Shown in pieces: positions 1 to 16,772 of a DNA stretch of 64,000 nt (position 1 is its first letter; each line of letters opens with the position of its first letter). The DNA comes from Diplonema papillatum (Eukaryota; Euglenozoa; Diplonemea; Diplonemida; Diplonemidae): NCBI GenBank assembly GCA_030068145.1, contig JAPJBO010000049.1, forward strand, positions 434,001 to 498,000, read 5' to 3'. Position numbers and translations under genes: made by a program. A model generated the notes under the pieces. The model saw only the letters and a list, made by a program, of their open reading frames with translations, was not told the DNA's origin and did no database searches.

Positions 1-101
1 CCAGACGGTGCGTATTTAGCCTTTTTTTTTCCCCCCCCGCTCGGCGTACTTACAATTCACGGTATACTTTTTGTTCGACTCTGTTGGATATCCTCGCTCC
101 T

Positions 102-235
102 GGCTGTTTGTAGCTCGCCACAGCCAGGATCACCCGTGCTACTAGAGCACAGGCGAATCCGTCACGGGGAGAAGACCCCTACAACCGTGTCTGAGCAATC
201 AGTTGAAAAACTCAGGGCGCTCGCCCTGATTGTGA
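102..235. repeat. Dispersed repeat AB, second half
   Basis: This stretch recurs nearly unchanged at about 41525-41657 and in shortened form at 6300-6385. At 41355-41657 it directly follows another repeated block (also at 2670-2833 and 54835-55021), so the two halves form one element of about 300 bp. It ends in a small hairpin around CAGGGCGCTCGCCCTG. I see no coding capacity. Confidence 0.8.
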
Positions 236-637
236 CTGCGACTCACTAGGCAGCACTGACGGGAACGGGGATGATCGCTTAGAAAAACAAAAGAAAGGTC
301 GATGATGCCGGCGAGCTGAAGGGCTGATGTGATGCGCCCAAATAAAAACAGCCCGAGGGGGAGTCCAGATACCGCCACCCCCTTCTAAACCCAAAGTGAT
401 TTGCCGCTGCGAGCGCACGAACGTGCGCCCGCGAGACGGGCTACGGAATACTTTTCATCTAAAAGGAGAGATGTTGCGCGTTCCCGAGAGAATTAGCCCC
501 CCTCATCCCGTGTTTTCGTTTCTTCGCTTTTTTGGTTTCTTCTTCCTCTGCTGATTTTTTTCATTCATTTGTAATCTTTCGGATCGCTCTCGTGAAAGGG
601 CAAAAACGAATGCGAGAGCATCTCAAGCGTCGGAAGC

Positions 638-3960
<3,323 letters not shown>

Positions 3961-4980
3961 CTTGGGAATGAAGTTTAGTGTGAGGGGAAAGGGTTGCGTG
4001 CAACAACTGTGTGGGGACGTGCGTTTTGTTGAACCTAAGCTTGAATGTTACGAGGGCTTGATATTTTTCGCAGGATCCTGTGGGGCTGAGCGCATCTCAG
4101 ACATTCGGGGTTCTTCTTCTCCAGCTCAAAAAGTCTCGGGATTAGCGAGCCCTGGTTCGCAGAATTCTCACCTCTTTTGGGCACGTGCTGACAGGGGCAG
4201 TCTCCCGATTCATCGAGGGAATCCTTGAGGCACCTAAACGTACAGGGTACATGGGCTGGTTTGGGCAAATCATTTTGCTTTCCCACCCGCCCACCCTTGA
4301 TTGACATGGTTTTCGGAGCGTAAAGTATGTGTTCACCCTTTCGCTTCGTGTCTTGCTTACTGATCTAGCTTGCGCCAAGTAGTCCGTTAGTGCCGGGGTA
4401 AGGCCCGCCCGCCATCCCCCGTGGGTAGGTGGTGACCTTGCAGCAGCCATCTTCTCTCACTCTCTAAGGCCTCTGCGGGGTGTACCCCATCGCTAGTAAT
4501 GCCACTGCTCCTCTTTCTACCTTTTTTGGTTCAAAGTGACAAGTGCAAGGTGCCGAAGTAGAATTCCCCGGCGGGTTCTATTGAGCCAGCGCACATTTCT
4601 CGCGCAAACACGGGTGTTGAAAGCGCTAGATACACAGCCTACCGCTCTTCTGCGGCCTCGAGGCTTCGGGGCACCATTAAAAGTCTTTCTCCAACGAATC
4701 GCTCTTTCTTAAAGCTCATTAGTACCATTCCTCTTCTGTATGAACATCAAACGGCCGATGCACTTTGGCAACTTGTTGCCAAGGCCGCCTGTTCAGCGTT
4801 GCCTTCGTCCTCGAGCACACCTCTGGGCCTCTCCTCCTCGGGTCCGTTAGCGTGGCCTGACCGTCCATTGAGCCATCTCAAAGGTCTTTCCTTGAGATGA
4901 CCGGCCGGTGACCCCGCAAAGACAAAGCGTCCCTGCGGCGATGCGCCGACGTGTGTCACAGTTTCGTGGCTTGCACGGGC
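3961..4980. other. Intergenic stretch, no gene seen
   Basis: This is the upstream flank of RPLP1. It holds only short ORFs without recognisable domains or matched splice sites. I could not pick out a TATA box or other core promoter element. Confidence 0.5.
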
Positions 4981-4984
4981 AAAC

Positions 4985-5082
4985 GATCACGATCGAGAAG
5001 AGGTAGTCACCTGGTGACTAATAATGCAGGATATTCTGCATTCGAACCTCAAACTACCGCTACACCACGGCCCTATCAGTTC
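4985..5082. repeat. Dispersed repeat M with tRNA-like boxes
   Basis: About 70 bp recurs at 10828-10890 (shared core GGTGACTAATGCAGG then ATATTCTGCATTC). On the minus strand 5082-5035 carries GTGGTGTAGCGGTAG and GGTTCGAATGC, which resemble Pol III A and B boxes, but they are only about 5 nt apart, so it is not a tRNA. It could be a degenerate tRNA-derived SINE. Confidence 0.45.
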
Positions 5083-5716
5083 TATCCCGGGTGGAGCTGC
5101 ATAGAATCGCCTCGGAAATGTCTTTGTCGCGAGAGCGCGAAGCGCCGGAACTACGTATTAAGGTGGTCAGCAACCTGTCAATGAATGCATGAAGCTCGAG
5201 CCAGGTTCGGGGATTGAAACTGGCAACTGCCAAGGCTCGCTTCTCCGTGTGGTGGCCACGGTCATATGGGAGGAACAGGTTGTTCCGCTGCCAAGTCTAC
5301 CCCACAGCTAGCCCACTAAACAGCGATCTTCTACGTGTGCGAGGCTTCGAGTGTCCAATCCACAAGCCCCACTGAAAGGGGATGTGGCAATCCTTGAGGA
5401 CGCAGCACAGCCCGATCCTTGTTTACTTACTGGAAAGGCATCTGAGGCCAAGTACACACGTGCGGGGACCCGAAAAGATGGTAAACTATGCCAGAGGATA
5501 GGACGAAGCCGGGGGGGGAACGCTTCCGCGGCCTTGCCCGCTGCTCTTTCTAATTGCAGATTGCGGGGTGGGAAGAAGAAGATGCTTCGGAAGGCGAACG
5601 GTATTGGCAAACGCGTTGTACAGATTCAAATGTTTCTTTTTGCTTCGTGTTGATCGGGGTGTTTTCTCTTGTATGCAAGCGAGGAGCAGTGATGGCGTTT
5701 TGTTGTTTGACGACGT

Positions 5717-5882
5717 GACAAAGCTAGGAGGCGACGAGAGGTACGGAAGCATCGAAAGGTTTGAGTGCAAGGCGGTGTTTGTGCGTGCGAGGGAGGGGGT
5801 CTTAGCAGCAAAGCCGCGGGTCCTGGTCGATGGTACGGCGAGTTGTTACGTTTGATATCGGCACGTCTACACCAACAGACCT
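5717..5882. repeat. Dispersed repeat G, copy 1
   Basis: About 160 bp, starting near GCTAGGAGGCGACGAGAGGT, is repeated at 6535-6690 in the same orientation with about 15 differences and a short deletion. Both copies sit between RPLP1 and the 7.7-kb gene. No function is evident. Confidence 0.8.
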
Positions 5883-6210
5883 CAAAAAGATCCCCGACGG
5901 GATGGAAATCTGCTCTCCATCGGAACGTCCCGTAGGAACTCCGGCGTACATGCAGGGGGGGACGTTTTTGACTGATGGGGCCGAAAGGCCATTCTGCAAT
6001 CGCGCCTTCCCTGTTGCTACGTGATGTGCACAGCCTTGATACTCTTGCTTGGAAATTCGACGATCACTTGATCCGAACACGTAAGCCAGAATCATGCATG
6101 CCAGCCGAATTTTGAGTGTGTGAGCCCCCTCCCCGAAGAAAGGCCCATCACACAGCCAGAACCATGCAGCATATCGCAGGCCTTTCTTGAAGAACGTGAT
6201 TGGAAAGGTT

Positions 6211-6385
6211 ATGTGCTCAACACCGCACCGGTCCTATCAGCGCGGTCGTCGAACGCATTAGCGGGCTGGGTTCGCCCATGCCCATCAGCAGTTGAGTAGC
6301 CAGAGCACACAGGCAAATCCGTTGCGGGGAGAAGGCCCCTACAACCGCGTCTGAGCAATCAATCAGTTGAAAAACTCAGGGCCTC
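6211..6385. repeat. Internally deleted copy of repeat AB
   Basis: Starts as the AB element (ATGTGCTCAACACCGCAC), diverges through unrelated sequence near 6245-6300, then resumes with the second half of AB at about 6303. Confidence 0.7.
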
Positions 6386-6534
6386 TGTACACTGACGTGT
6401 CCTCTTTTTCCGGTGCCAATCTGCGCAGAGCAGTGTGCAGCACCAATGGTTGAAGTACCGAAGGGAAAAGGCCTGCCCCGCGGGCGAGTACTCGGCCATC
6501 GCCACAGATTATCTGCGTCACAAGTTCAAACAAT

Positions 6535-6690
6535 CAAAGCTAGGAGGCGACGAGAGGTACGGAAGCATCGAACGGTTTGAGTGCAATGCGGTGTTTGTGG
6601 AAGGGGGTCTTAGCAGCAAAGCCGCGGGTCCTGGTCGACGGTACGGTGAGTTGTTACGTTTGACATCGGCACGTCTACACCAACAGACCT
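6535..6690. repeat. Dispersed repeat G, copy 2
   Basis: Same-orientation second copy of the 5717-5882 repeat; the two lie about 820 bp apart. Confidence 0.8.
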
Positions 6691-7054
6691 GCGTCAAGGA
6701 GCACAACCACACCCACGGCCTATAAGTTCATCCCTATCCCTGGTGCTGTCAACAGGGGATGGGCCGGCTTATTGCTTTTGCTGAGTGACGAATATTTGGC
6801 TCAATGATTAGACAAAGGCCCGCCCTTCGCAGGTACGTGGCTCTTTCGGCCGGGCTGACACTGTACTACAGCTGGACCGCTTTTGTCATGCTTTTGCTGT
6901 CAGCGGATTATGGTGTGGATTCTTCGATTCGGTGCAGAACCCGAATTTCGTTTTGTGCGCCAATAAGGTACAGAAACAGCGGCGGGTCGACCCCTCCAAT
7001 TGCAGAGCACTTCGTGAGACCATTTTTTGATACACGGTACACCTAAGGGCCAGA

Positions 7055-7570
7055 GACTCGGCACGGGCTGGCGTGCCCAGAAGGGCGCGCATCTTGCAAC
7101 AGCACAAGACCATTTTCGCTCGTTTTTGAGCAGGTGAGGAGTCGGAGGTTCCCCCTTTCTTCTAGATCACCTTTCGGCTAGCAAGCAGGCTCGACACGGG
7201 CTTGGCGTGCCCAGAAGGGCGCGCATCTAGGAACAGCACAAGACCATTTTCGCTCGGTTTTGAGCAGCTGAGGAGTCGGAGGTTCCCCCTTTCTTTTAGA
7301 TCAGGCTTTCGGCTAGCAAGCAGGCTCGACACGGGCTTGGCGTGCCCAGAAGGGCGCGCATCTAGGAACAGCACAAGACCATTTTCGCTCGGTTTTGAGC
7401 AGCTGAGGAGTCGGAGGTTTCCCCTTTCTTTTAGATCAGGCTTTCGGCTAGCAAGCAGGCTCGACACGGGCTTGGCGTGCCCAGAAGGGCGCGCATCTTG
7501 GAACAGCACAAGACCATTTTCGCTCGGTTTCGAGCGGCTGAGGAGTCGGAGGTTCCCCCCTTTCTTCTAG
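7055..7570. repeat. 135-bp minisatellite, about 3.8 copies
   Basis: Tandem units begin at about 7201, 7336 and 7471, with a diverged unit before them. The period is 135 bp, a multiple of three, so long ORFs appear on both strands as a by-product. It lies just past the 3' end of the basic-protein gene at 7698-8836. Confidence 0.9.
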
Positions 7571-7697
7571 ATCACGACTCTCTTCATGGCATAGGCCTTA
7601 CACCGTCGACAGCCTAGTGAGTCCACGAATGCGTGCGTGGTGCGGCACAAGGGCGGCCGGAGGAACGGAGTCAATCGTGTTCTTCTCCCCCGCTGGT

Positions 7698-8836
7698 TCA
7701 CCGGCTCACCTTCTTCTTGACGACTCTCTTCACGATTTTTTTGGTCTTCAGCACGGCCCCCTCGGCGGGCGCCTGCTGCGGCTGCTGCTGCTGTTCCGCT
7801 GCCGCGACTCTTCGACGCGCAGCTTCGGCGAGTGCAGCCTTCGTTGCGTCGCAGTTGACGTCTCCGAGCGGCCTGTCTTGGTTCTCGTAGATGTCGTGCG
7901 CCGTCGCTGTCCCGATGCGGTACTTTCGCTTCTTCTTCAACCCGTGGCGCATTCTCATCAGCTTTCCGCACACCAAGTGCCCTCGCGTTGGCGCCTGATT
8001 TTAGAGTTGAAGTTCGCTTGAAATTCCGGGGGTTTGGGGTCTCCGTGTGACCGTTGATTAATAGGTTCTCTTAGAGCAATAAAGGGCTATGCGGTTACGG
8101 GTTGTATATTTGGTGCACGCTTTCGTTATGGGTTATGGCTGGATTTTATTGGTCGTTTCGTATCGCAGATTGCTAACACTTGTACACTGGTTGCCCCTGC
8201 ATACTGAACAGCTTCGCATGGGTCCAGTCCTGGGTCCAATCCTTAAGGCATGGGTCCAAAGCATGGGTCCAAAGCATGGGTCCAGTCATGGGTCCAATCC
8301 TTGGTCCAAGGCAAGGCATGGGTCCAAAGCATAGGTCCAGTCATGGGTCCAACCCTTGGTCCAAGGCAAGGCATGGGTCCAAAGCATGGGTCCAGTCATG
8401 GGTCCAATCCTTGGTCCAAGGCAAGGCATGGGTCCAAAGCATGGGTCCAGTCATGGGTCCAATCCTTGGTCCAAGGCAAGGCATGGGTCCAAAGCATGGG
8501 TCCAGTCATGGGTCCAACCCTTGGTCCAAGGCAAGGCATGGGTCCAAAGCATGGGTCCAGTCATGGGTCTTACGCATAGGATCTAGTCCAGAGGCCGGCC
8601 ACTCCAATGCAATAGGTCTGCTTTCCAAACGAGCATCCTTAATGAAAGCCGACGCGGTGATACTTCAGGCGGGATGAACACGCGCCGAATCGCACCCCAC
8701 AACAGAAGAAGTCACACACCGTTACGCGCACCGGCTCGATGCCTTCCTTGGCTGCCTTCTCCTGCCCCGCCCTTTTCTTCTTCCTGGCGACCGTCTTCGA
8801 TACCATTGTTGAGTGATGTGTTTTCGCCTGAGCCAT
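7698..8836 (-). CDS. Small highly basic protein, two exons, unrecognised
   Basis: I read exon 1 at 8836-8726 (37 codons, starting MAQAKTHHSTMVSKTVARKK) and exon 2 at 7994-7698, joined in phase 0 across a 731-bp intron with a GTAACG donor and a TCAG acceptor. The product is 135 residues. Exon 2 holds the stretch HGLKKKRKYRIG, then an Ala/Arg helix, a Gln/Pro run and a Lys-rich tail (KKIVKRVVKKK). Composition suggests an RNA-binding or ribosome-associated nuclear protein, but I recognise no family. The intron contains the 55-bp minisatellite. A donor-like AAG|GTGAGC at 7709 precedes the stop, so a further short exon is possible. The second Met (codon 11) is an alternative start. Confidence 0.6.
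8227..8580. repeat. 55-bp minisatellite, about 5.5 copies
   Basis: Units are built from sub-motifs of GGGTCCA plus 5-6 bases, so a 12-13 bp sub-repeat underlies the 55-bp period. It is open in all three plus-strand frames, a consequence of repetition rather than coding. It lies in the intron of the 7698-8836 gene. Confidence 0.93.
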
Positions 8837-8839
8837 TTC

Positions 8840-9780
8840 GATCGTGTCATCGTGCAGCCTCAGAAGCTGGAAGAAAATAGTTTGGCGAACGCTTTGGTTG
8901 GAAACTTCCTAGTAAGAGTTTCCCCCGGGTGCGGGTGACTCGTGCACGCGGATTGCATCTCAGTGGGAATTCGAACTCTGATACGCAGCAAGAAGACGTG
9001 AAGACAGACTGCACAGGCCACCTTTCTACACGCGCCCATGCTTTGGTTGCTTCGTGCTCCGGATACCGTTTGTCACTGGTCACGATTGCGGCCTTGTCGG
9101 CCGCGTTGATGTCTGCGTTTTCACGGTGGCCCCCTTGCCCACTGGATCGCCGGAGGTTCGCGGAGACGGCGGCGGGGTCACCTTCCGGGGTTTCGCGTTC
9201 TGGTTGTCGCTGCGTGGTGTGAGTTCCGTGCCGTCCGTGAGACCACGTTCGCGCGGAATGCAACTACATGAGCCGAATGAGCCGGCAACATCCCACAGGC
9301 TGGCGCATGCCGTGGCAGAGACCAAGCCGAACGCACGTTCTCCGTGAAGAACACTGCTTAACCCCAACCCCAGTCGTTCAACGAGAATAATTGCAATCAT
9401 CGATCCTCGTCACGATGCAAGTTCAAAAGCTTTCCCATCCTCTTCTAGAAAGGCAGCCGGAAGGCTCTCAAACTCGTTTAATGCGTCAGTGTAGTGCGCG
9501 TTCAGCCTAGGACATTTAGAAGCATCACAGACCTGCTATTGGCTCGCTCTTCCGCGCGCTATAAGATGCAGTGGTAGAGTGAAAGCTAGGAACTGCTCTG
9601 ACGTGGATCGCCGGTCACATCTCGGAATCTCGACGCAGGAAGCTGTAGTTCGCATCGAAGTGAAACGGGAACTCGTCTAACGAGAACGGGGGGCAAAAAG
9701 AAGCAAATTCAAAAAAAAAAAAAAACAAAAAAACAAGGAGAACCTCGAACGATCTGCACGTTTGCGGCGGGGAAGGAAAA
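8840..9780. other. Intergenic stretch, no supported gene
   Basis: This is the upstream flank of the basic-protein gene. Minus-strand ORFs near 9080-9400 are moderately long but show no domain and no matched splice sites. Confidence 0.45.
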
Positions 9781-9786
9781 CAAGAA

Positions 9787-9791
9787 AGAAG

Positions 9792-9827
<36 letters not shown>

Positions 9828-9838
9828 AAGAGAGAGGG
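9787..9838. repeat. GA microsatellite
   Basis: Imperfect (GA)n of about 50 bp on the plus strand, with a shorter one at 10132-10165. A poly-A-rich stretch (9710-9735) precedes it. Confidence 0.9.
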
Positions 9839-10165
9839 GGGTCTCGTTCGGACCTTTACTCTCTTCATCGGTAAGAAACGTGAAGCCATCGAGGCGATGA
9901 ACGCAAAATCGATCGAGGGGTGCGAGTTCGGGACTGCGGGAGGAGGGAGGAATTTGCCTGCGTTATTTGCTAATTCCGAATCCTTAAGTTTCCGAATCGT
10001 CCCCTTCCAACCTTGCCATGGAGCACGTGGACTCGAATACTCAGGGGCTTGTGTCGCCCAACAACATATCCTTGTTCCATAGGTCCTCAGCTCGACCCCA
10101 AGACGCACCGAAGGTGCTCAGACAAGTTTGCTTAGAGAGAGAGAGAGAAGAGAGAGCGAGAGAGA

Positions 10166-11284
10166 ATGGACTTTGGTGTGTCAGTGCCCGGTTGGTTAGA
10201 ATAGGCGACGCGCTTACGCCTGTACCGTTCCCCCATTGCGCGGGCACCTGCCCTTCGTAAGGAATCGGCAGCCAGCTACGGGAGATTGGGGTCGGCTTAA
10301 ACGCGTCGACGTGGTGGTTGTACACGGCATCGTTCTGGCAAGTACATCGCCCCAAAAATGCGGGCCTTATGCACGGCCCTTCTTAGCATTGGCAGGGAGT
10401 TGCAATGAGAACCACGCTCGCCGGCGTTGTCAATCGCACAGGCTCTTGCAGAGTGAACCGGGACCTCGTCTCACCATCAAGATACGATTGCGGCATGCTT
10501 GTGATCTTGCGTACGCTCGCGCCCGGCTATGCGTGGTCCGTGTTGTAGCAATGATTCTGTCCTTTGATTCGGCGCCGCTCGTCTCACCTTTCGGTCTAAG
10601 CCGGCCCACCTCGATCGCCTCCACCAGCAGGGAAGGCATCGGCGCCGGCAAAGCGAAGACGAGAGATGACGACCCTCCAGCGGAAGAAGAAGTCCAGCGC
10701 CGCCCGTGAAGGCGAAGGCAGAGGGTCGCAGAAGCATGCAAACCGGCATGGAAGGGAAGGGTCGCAAAGCGACCGCGCGAAGACGAGGATTCGAATGAGT
10801 GCAAAAGCCAGAAGCACGACACAGTACGATCGAAGAGAGGTAGTCTCCTGGTGACTAATGCAGGCCGTCGCTACAGATATTCTGCATTCTAACTCCAAAC
10901 ATCCCCTGCTTTCGCTGCGTTGCGTCGCCTGGCGCTGTCTTTCACGGTGCCTCGCCGTCTATCAGGAGCGGATGGACCGGCTTATTTCAGTCACGGCATG
11001 CTTGGTCTTGCCGGCGGCTATGTCCCGCATGCGCAGTGCGCGTGTCGCGGCAGACTCTCAGCAAGCACTTGCTGCTGTTCTTGGGGGAAGGGGGTGGGAT
11101 GAGGGGTCGTGTTGTCAATGGGGGGGGGGGTGGGGGTCGGTGGTAGTCTGTTCGCTCTATCCCGCTTTTGTCCTTTCCCCGATTCCTCCGTTCGGCCTGC
11201 GCGGGGAACGTTCCGGGGAAGGCAACGAAGCGGGGTTTTCTATTTCGAACAAACATCTACGTTCCTAAAGGGGCTTAAACGAAA
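10166..11284. other. Region with possible exon fragments only
   Basis: Minus-strand segments 10270-10345 and 10590-10690 look mildly coding and the latter ends at a good donor (AAAG|GTGAGA), but their phases do not match and I found no start or stop. A poly-G tract lies at about 11119-11137. Nothing else is supported apart from repeat M at 10828-10890. Confidence 0.35.
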
Positions 11285-11620
11285 CTACGGGTGACCAGAA
11301 TCAACTGATCAATGGTGGTGAAGACGACGAAGGGGTAAGATTTTATGGCTCTTCTCGGGCGGGTCCAGTAAACTAAGCACAGGGGGGAAATCATGGATTC
11401 GGTTATATGTGCGAGTCTTTTTATTAACTGTTACTTTAGGCTATTTTTTTACATAAGCGCCAGCTTGAAAGGAAATGCTCGACGATGCTGCCCGACAAAG
11501 AACTGCGTAGTTTTGTTTTAGTCTTTTACTTACGAACAGAAGGGATCCCAAGTGCTGTAACTACCGAACCACGTGTTGAACGGACGTGAGGTCATGCGGG
11601 TCTACCCCTACACGACAAAT
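11285..11620 (-). repeat. Dispersed repeat L
   Basis: Reverse complement of sequence at 19480-19760 (inside the NNT intron) and partly 29505-29645 (inside the 14-3-3 intron). Its end matches the end of family C: both carry a form of GCATTTCCT then GCAGGTGCTTATGTA, so the two families share a tail. Confidence 0.7.
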
Positions 11621-11769
11621 CACACAAACACGACAGGTCAAAAGTCCTGAGTGAGAAAACAACACACGGTGGTGTAAGCGAAGAACAAATCAGATTGTGT
11701 TTGTATTGTATTTGCCCCTTACCTCTATATTTCCCCCCTTCCATTCGGAGTCGAGGCAGCTACGTCGAG

Positions 11770-11865
11770 TATTTTTTTGGAACGACATACCACGCCGTGG
11801 ACATGGCATGGCATTACAAAAAAGAAAGTTGGCAGCGTTGGACCTGCCATGTAAAGATACAAAAC
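11770..11865. repeat. Dispersed repeat K, copy 2
   Basis: Second copy of the 711-802 repeat, same orientation, with a 10-bp insertion in the first arm. Confidence 0.65.
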
Positions 11866-13000
11866 AGGTCCTTCGCACACACAAATACACGTGCTAAATA
11901 TGTCCGTTCTAAGAAGCAACTTCGACGGGATCACGTCGGCCCCGTCGTGACTGGAAGGGTGGCAAGGACCCTCAAAATGTCGGAAATGGGCTGTCGGGGT
12001 GTCTCCGAGGAGACCCCAGGCCAACGGTCGCGGATACGAACCCACAAAACAGTTTCTGGGGTGCCTTGGCCCCGGTCTGCCCCCAGTCCGGGTCAGCTAG
12101 TCATATTCTGAAGAAGAGAAGAGAAGAAGGCCGCTCCTGGTCCAGGAACGCGACGGTTGGGGGCCCTCTTCTTTCTCACGACTGCGCGCTAAAAGAATTC
12201 CAATGAGCCTGCGGCCTGCGCTGCTTCACTAGCCCAGGGCGAGTGGCAACTCGAGTGACGTGTTACCACCGATGTCCTGGTATCGCCGACCAAAGCTGCA
12301 GGCCGCAGTGACGAAAGAATTCTGGCGAGTCGCTTACCACCGAAGGCCTGCTGGCTGGTATGCCAGCCAAAGCTACAGCCTGCAGCCTGCGGAGGTGCGA
12401 ACCTCAAACGCCGCGCGCGATGTGGCAGCAGCTTTTTCGTCGAAGGCCACGACGCGAAAACCGGTCTGCGCACCCGCACGTGCGCGTCTGGCACTGGCGG
12501 GCCACGGGAGCAAAGCCGGTCCATCCGCTCCTGATAGACCATGATGTACCGTGAAATACAGCATCAGGCAGTTCTAAGCGCAACACGTAGTGCACCGCGA
12601 TGGATGTGCTGCTGTGTGGTGTGTGTATGCGTACATGCGTACGTGCTACTGCTACGTACACCCACTAGCATGCACCAGCTACATGCACCGTGCTGCTACT
12701 GCCGCTGCATGCTACGCTGCATGCTACGCTGCATGCTACGCTGCATGCTGCTACGTGCATGCAATGCGGTTCCAGGGGGATAGGGGGTGGACTGGTTTCC
12801 ACACAGGGGTGTCCAAGGGACTTGAGCTGTCGCTGTCGTGGGTTTCGTTGGTTGTGCTCACCTTCCCGCGGCAGCCCCTCTCACCTCCCAAGATAAAAGG
12901 AGAACATGGATGGGTGGCGGCTTGTCGGCGCTTCAAGTTAAGGAGAGGTAGAAAATGGTTGAGGGGAGGAGAAATAGAAGCAGAGTTGGGAGGGAACGTG
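11866..13000. other. Gene-poor stretch with small local repeats
   Basis: At about 12235-12400 a block of roughly 85 bp is imperfectly duplicated (shared TACCACCGA and GCCAGCCAAAGCT words). A D-family fragment lies at 12128-12165. At 12690-12760 GCTACGCTGCAT repeats several times. I see no gene. Confidence 0.5.
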
Positions 13001-13004
13001 AAAG

Positions 13005-13625
<621 letters not shown>

Positions 13626-13639
13626 GTATGTTAAGTTTA

Positions 13640-16600
13640 TGTCTTACAGTGGATACCGTCTTAGCCCAGTGCTGTCACTTTCGCCAGTCAGGGTTTTCAA
13701 GCTGCCCTCTCCGAAGCATGGGTGGCGGGATCCTTCGGGGGACGGATAGAGCGCGGGGATGTTGTCCAGCTTTTCCATCCGGCATTCCGCTCAAAACTTC
13801 TGTTTTCAACTTGCGGTGCTACATCACCTGAGGTGTAATGCACAGGTGGCACGCTGTCGTTCACTGTGGACGTCGTAAATTACTTTGTAAGACTTGTCCC
13901 TCGGGATACCTTTCGTTCCGCAGCACGCCTTTGCACTACAATCGCAAGGAATAGTTGGGTCTTGGCTAACTAAACGGATCTGGCACTTCATTTGCGTATG
14001 CGCACCTCCTTCACCTGTTCTGTTTATCTTAACGGGAGGGAGGATAGTACGCTGCCATCAATCGGTTTTTGCTTCTTGGCAAATTGTATTTTTTTGCTAG
14101 ACACGAAAAAGAGCGTGTTTTCAGACTGCTTTTACTCTTCGCTTTTTCTCACGAAAACGGGCGTCTCACAGGCTTCCCGACTCCCCTCAGCACAAACTCA
14201 AAGAGGTCTCGCCAGCTATTCCCCGCAGTAGTACGCACCATTCAAGACTTTGTTCAGAAGAAATGTGTAGTTTTGTTATGAAAGAAAACATAGAGGAGAA
14301 AATGAGAAGAAGAGAAAAAAGAAATGCTGCACACAAAGAGAGGGGGCAACACAACTTAGGCGACCCTTTTCGGTGTTCTACATGCACAATTTGCTATCAG
14401 CTTCCCCTCTCCCCATGCGCGGCTCCTTTTTGGAGTGAAAGTTCGCTTGAGAATCTGGGATGGTGGTGAAGTCTCCCGGTGACCTTCGGCGCCTTGGGTT
14501 TCACTTATTTTTTGGACTGTTCGAGTCGTCTCAGTACCCCCCGAGACAAAAAAGTAGGCGAATCGAAAGGTGGATCTTCTGGCTATCAGTTTGCATGTTT
14601 TATTCGTTGAACGCTGGCAGTCTCCCGGGCCGTAGCTTGAACTTGATATGCAGCAACAATCGGTTACGATGGTAGTAGCAGCAATCTGTGATGATAGACT
14701 GCAGTATGCCATCGTGGAGAAGCCGCAGCGTCGTCCGCCTACGTCAGTCCACCGGTACTGACCACAGTGGAATCTTCTTTCCGCTTTCTCGTCGGAGGGG
14801 CGGGGTGCGGTGAAAGTAGGGCAGTGGGGCTCGTCGTATCTTTCTTTCGTTCGGCTGTTCTTACGTTGTCATAGTACAGATGGTAAGGGAGAAACGCAGG
14901 CGACGCATCCGCATTCAGCGACGTGCGAAGACGAAGGAAGTCCGCCAGCAAAAAACGTAGAAAAAGATTGTGGGCGCTGCCAGCATTCGAGGCTCGCGAC
15001 AGAACCACACAAGACGTTGAAAAGGGGTATTTTAGCTACGTGCCGGGCTTGATGTGCACTCATCATCACGGCCTGTCTGCGCCCTCGTGATTCAGCCCGT
15101 CGTAAGCGTGAACCCGAGCATCCGCAGACAGAAAGCGATGAGAGCTAGATTGTTCGTAGCTTTCAGCCGTGTGAAAGTGGCTGTTCCTCAAGAGCTACAA
15201 ACAGACAGCCTACCGCAGTTGGATTTATGTTGAACCGTGGGACACCTCGAAAAATGGGCCTGGGTGTCCCCGGCTCGGCTTTTTTTGTATCGAAGGTTGC
15301 GTACTTTGCAGAATATCGACGTTCGCCTGCAAAAATAATCAGCTCGCCTCACAAGATGTGCCATCGTATCTACGAGTGTCCGACATCCTATGACAGCGGC
15401 ACGGGCTGTAGGATGTGCTGCTAGCTGGTCCTGCATACCCAGGTGTCCCAGGTTTTACCCGGTCTGTCATCAATCCGTTCCAGCTTTATTCCGTTCAACA
15501 TTATTCCAATTACGGTATTTTGCACGCTAAATTCAAAGCATACGTGCATACGGGTGCACACACGCTTACGCGTGTGGGCACGTAGTATGTCTTACACGAT
15601 GGATACACATACGTAGGCACACAAATATGCATACACCTACGCAAGCATACATATTCGCATTATAATATGAACACATACGTATGCTCGTATGTTCCCGAGT
15701 GGCATTCGTAGACAAGCCGTACCATGAGAGCGCGCTAACATCAACAGGTAACGGCTCGCTTAGAACGCTCGGGAACCCACAAGACGTTTGAGGGGAGGAC
15801 GAACGGGCGGGGGAGGGCTCAAAAGCCACACTTTAGCAACGTTTTCTTTGCTCCGGTTTCCTTCTTCGTTCGTCTCTCGAAGTCGTTTTTTTTTTTTTTC
15901 AAGTCTTTTAATTTTTTTCGTCTTTTCTTTGTTTACAAAAAGCCATTTTCGTTTCAATCGCAAAATCGTTTACAAAGAGTCGTTTTCGTTCAATCGCACG
16001 AACACGGTTTCTCCACGGTGAACTCCAGAAGCTGGAGTGGGTGCTTCTTTTGGTTTCAATATTCTCTCCCCCTCGCTCCCGTTCGTGGTCTGCTTCGTGC
16101 TGGCTGCTACGTGATGCAAAACTGAAAATGCAAAACAACCGTAGAAACTCCAACAGCACGCACCACGAACGTCGCGCGAGGGGGTGAAGGTACGATGTTT
16201 TCTCGGTTTAACGATGGGCAATAGCCTGTGCTGTGCGAGTGTTAGAACCTCGTCGGCATAGTACGAAACTTCGGAGATCTTCGATCGTACAACAACGCGA
16301 CGAGGCTTCACACTTGTGGTTACCCTGTTTCTTATACGGGCTGGGAACTCTGATCAACCCTGGTCTACATCCTTCACCGTCCTGCTGTCGGCGAGGACTT
16401 ACGGAGGACGTGCAGGGGGCGCTCGTGTCAGTTATTACACGGCCTCAGAGGCTGGAGATAAAGAGGGTGTGCCCGAGTCACACCCGAAAAGCGGGTGCGC
16501 TACAGTCAAAACGCGAGAGAATCCATTCGAACAGCGGGTCTGACACCCGCTTTTTCACTCCAGCGTTCACACCAGCTTCTGAGGCTGGACGTGCAGTATT

Positions 16601-16770
16601 ATTGCCCATTCAGCGGCTTCGCCCTTGAACGTGAAGCGAGGGCAAAGAAACACTCGGAGACCATGCTTGCACACGAATTGGTCCTGGAGATTGTGTGAGC
16701 GCGCCACGGACGATCTGACCTAGCAACCCCAAACGTCAAGCTCCAGCCTGCCATATACTGTCAAAGAAAA
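13640..16770. other. Three kilobases without a supported gene
   Basis: ORFs are short on both strands and lack recognisable domains. Notable items are an A/G-rich patch (14278-14350), a short Arg-rich ORF at 14880-14970 on the plus strand, a hexamer-rich ACACATACGTA stretch (15590-15690), and poly-T tracts near 15888. A C-terminal-looking minus ORF at 15970-16311 has no matched splice sites. Confidence 0.4.
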
Positions 16771-16772
16771 AA

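Noticed and set aside
7162..7570. 115- and 122-codon ORFs on opposite strands
   Set aside because: By-product of the 135-bp period (multiple of three).
8180..8677. 165-codon plus ORF with WVQSMGP repeats
   Set aside because: All three plus frames are open because of the 55-bp minisatellite, so openness is not evidence of coding.
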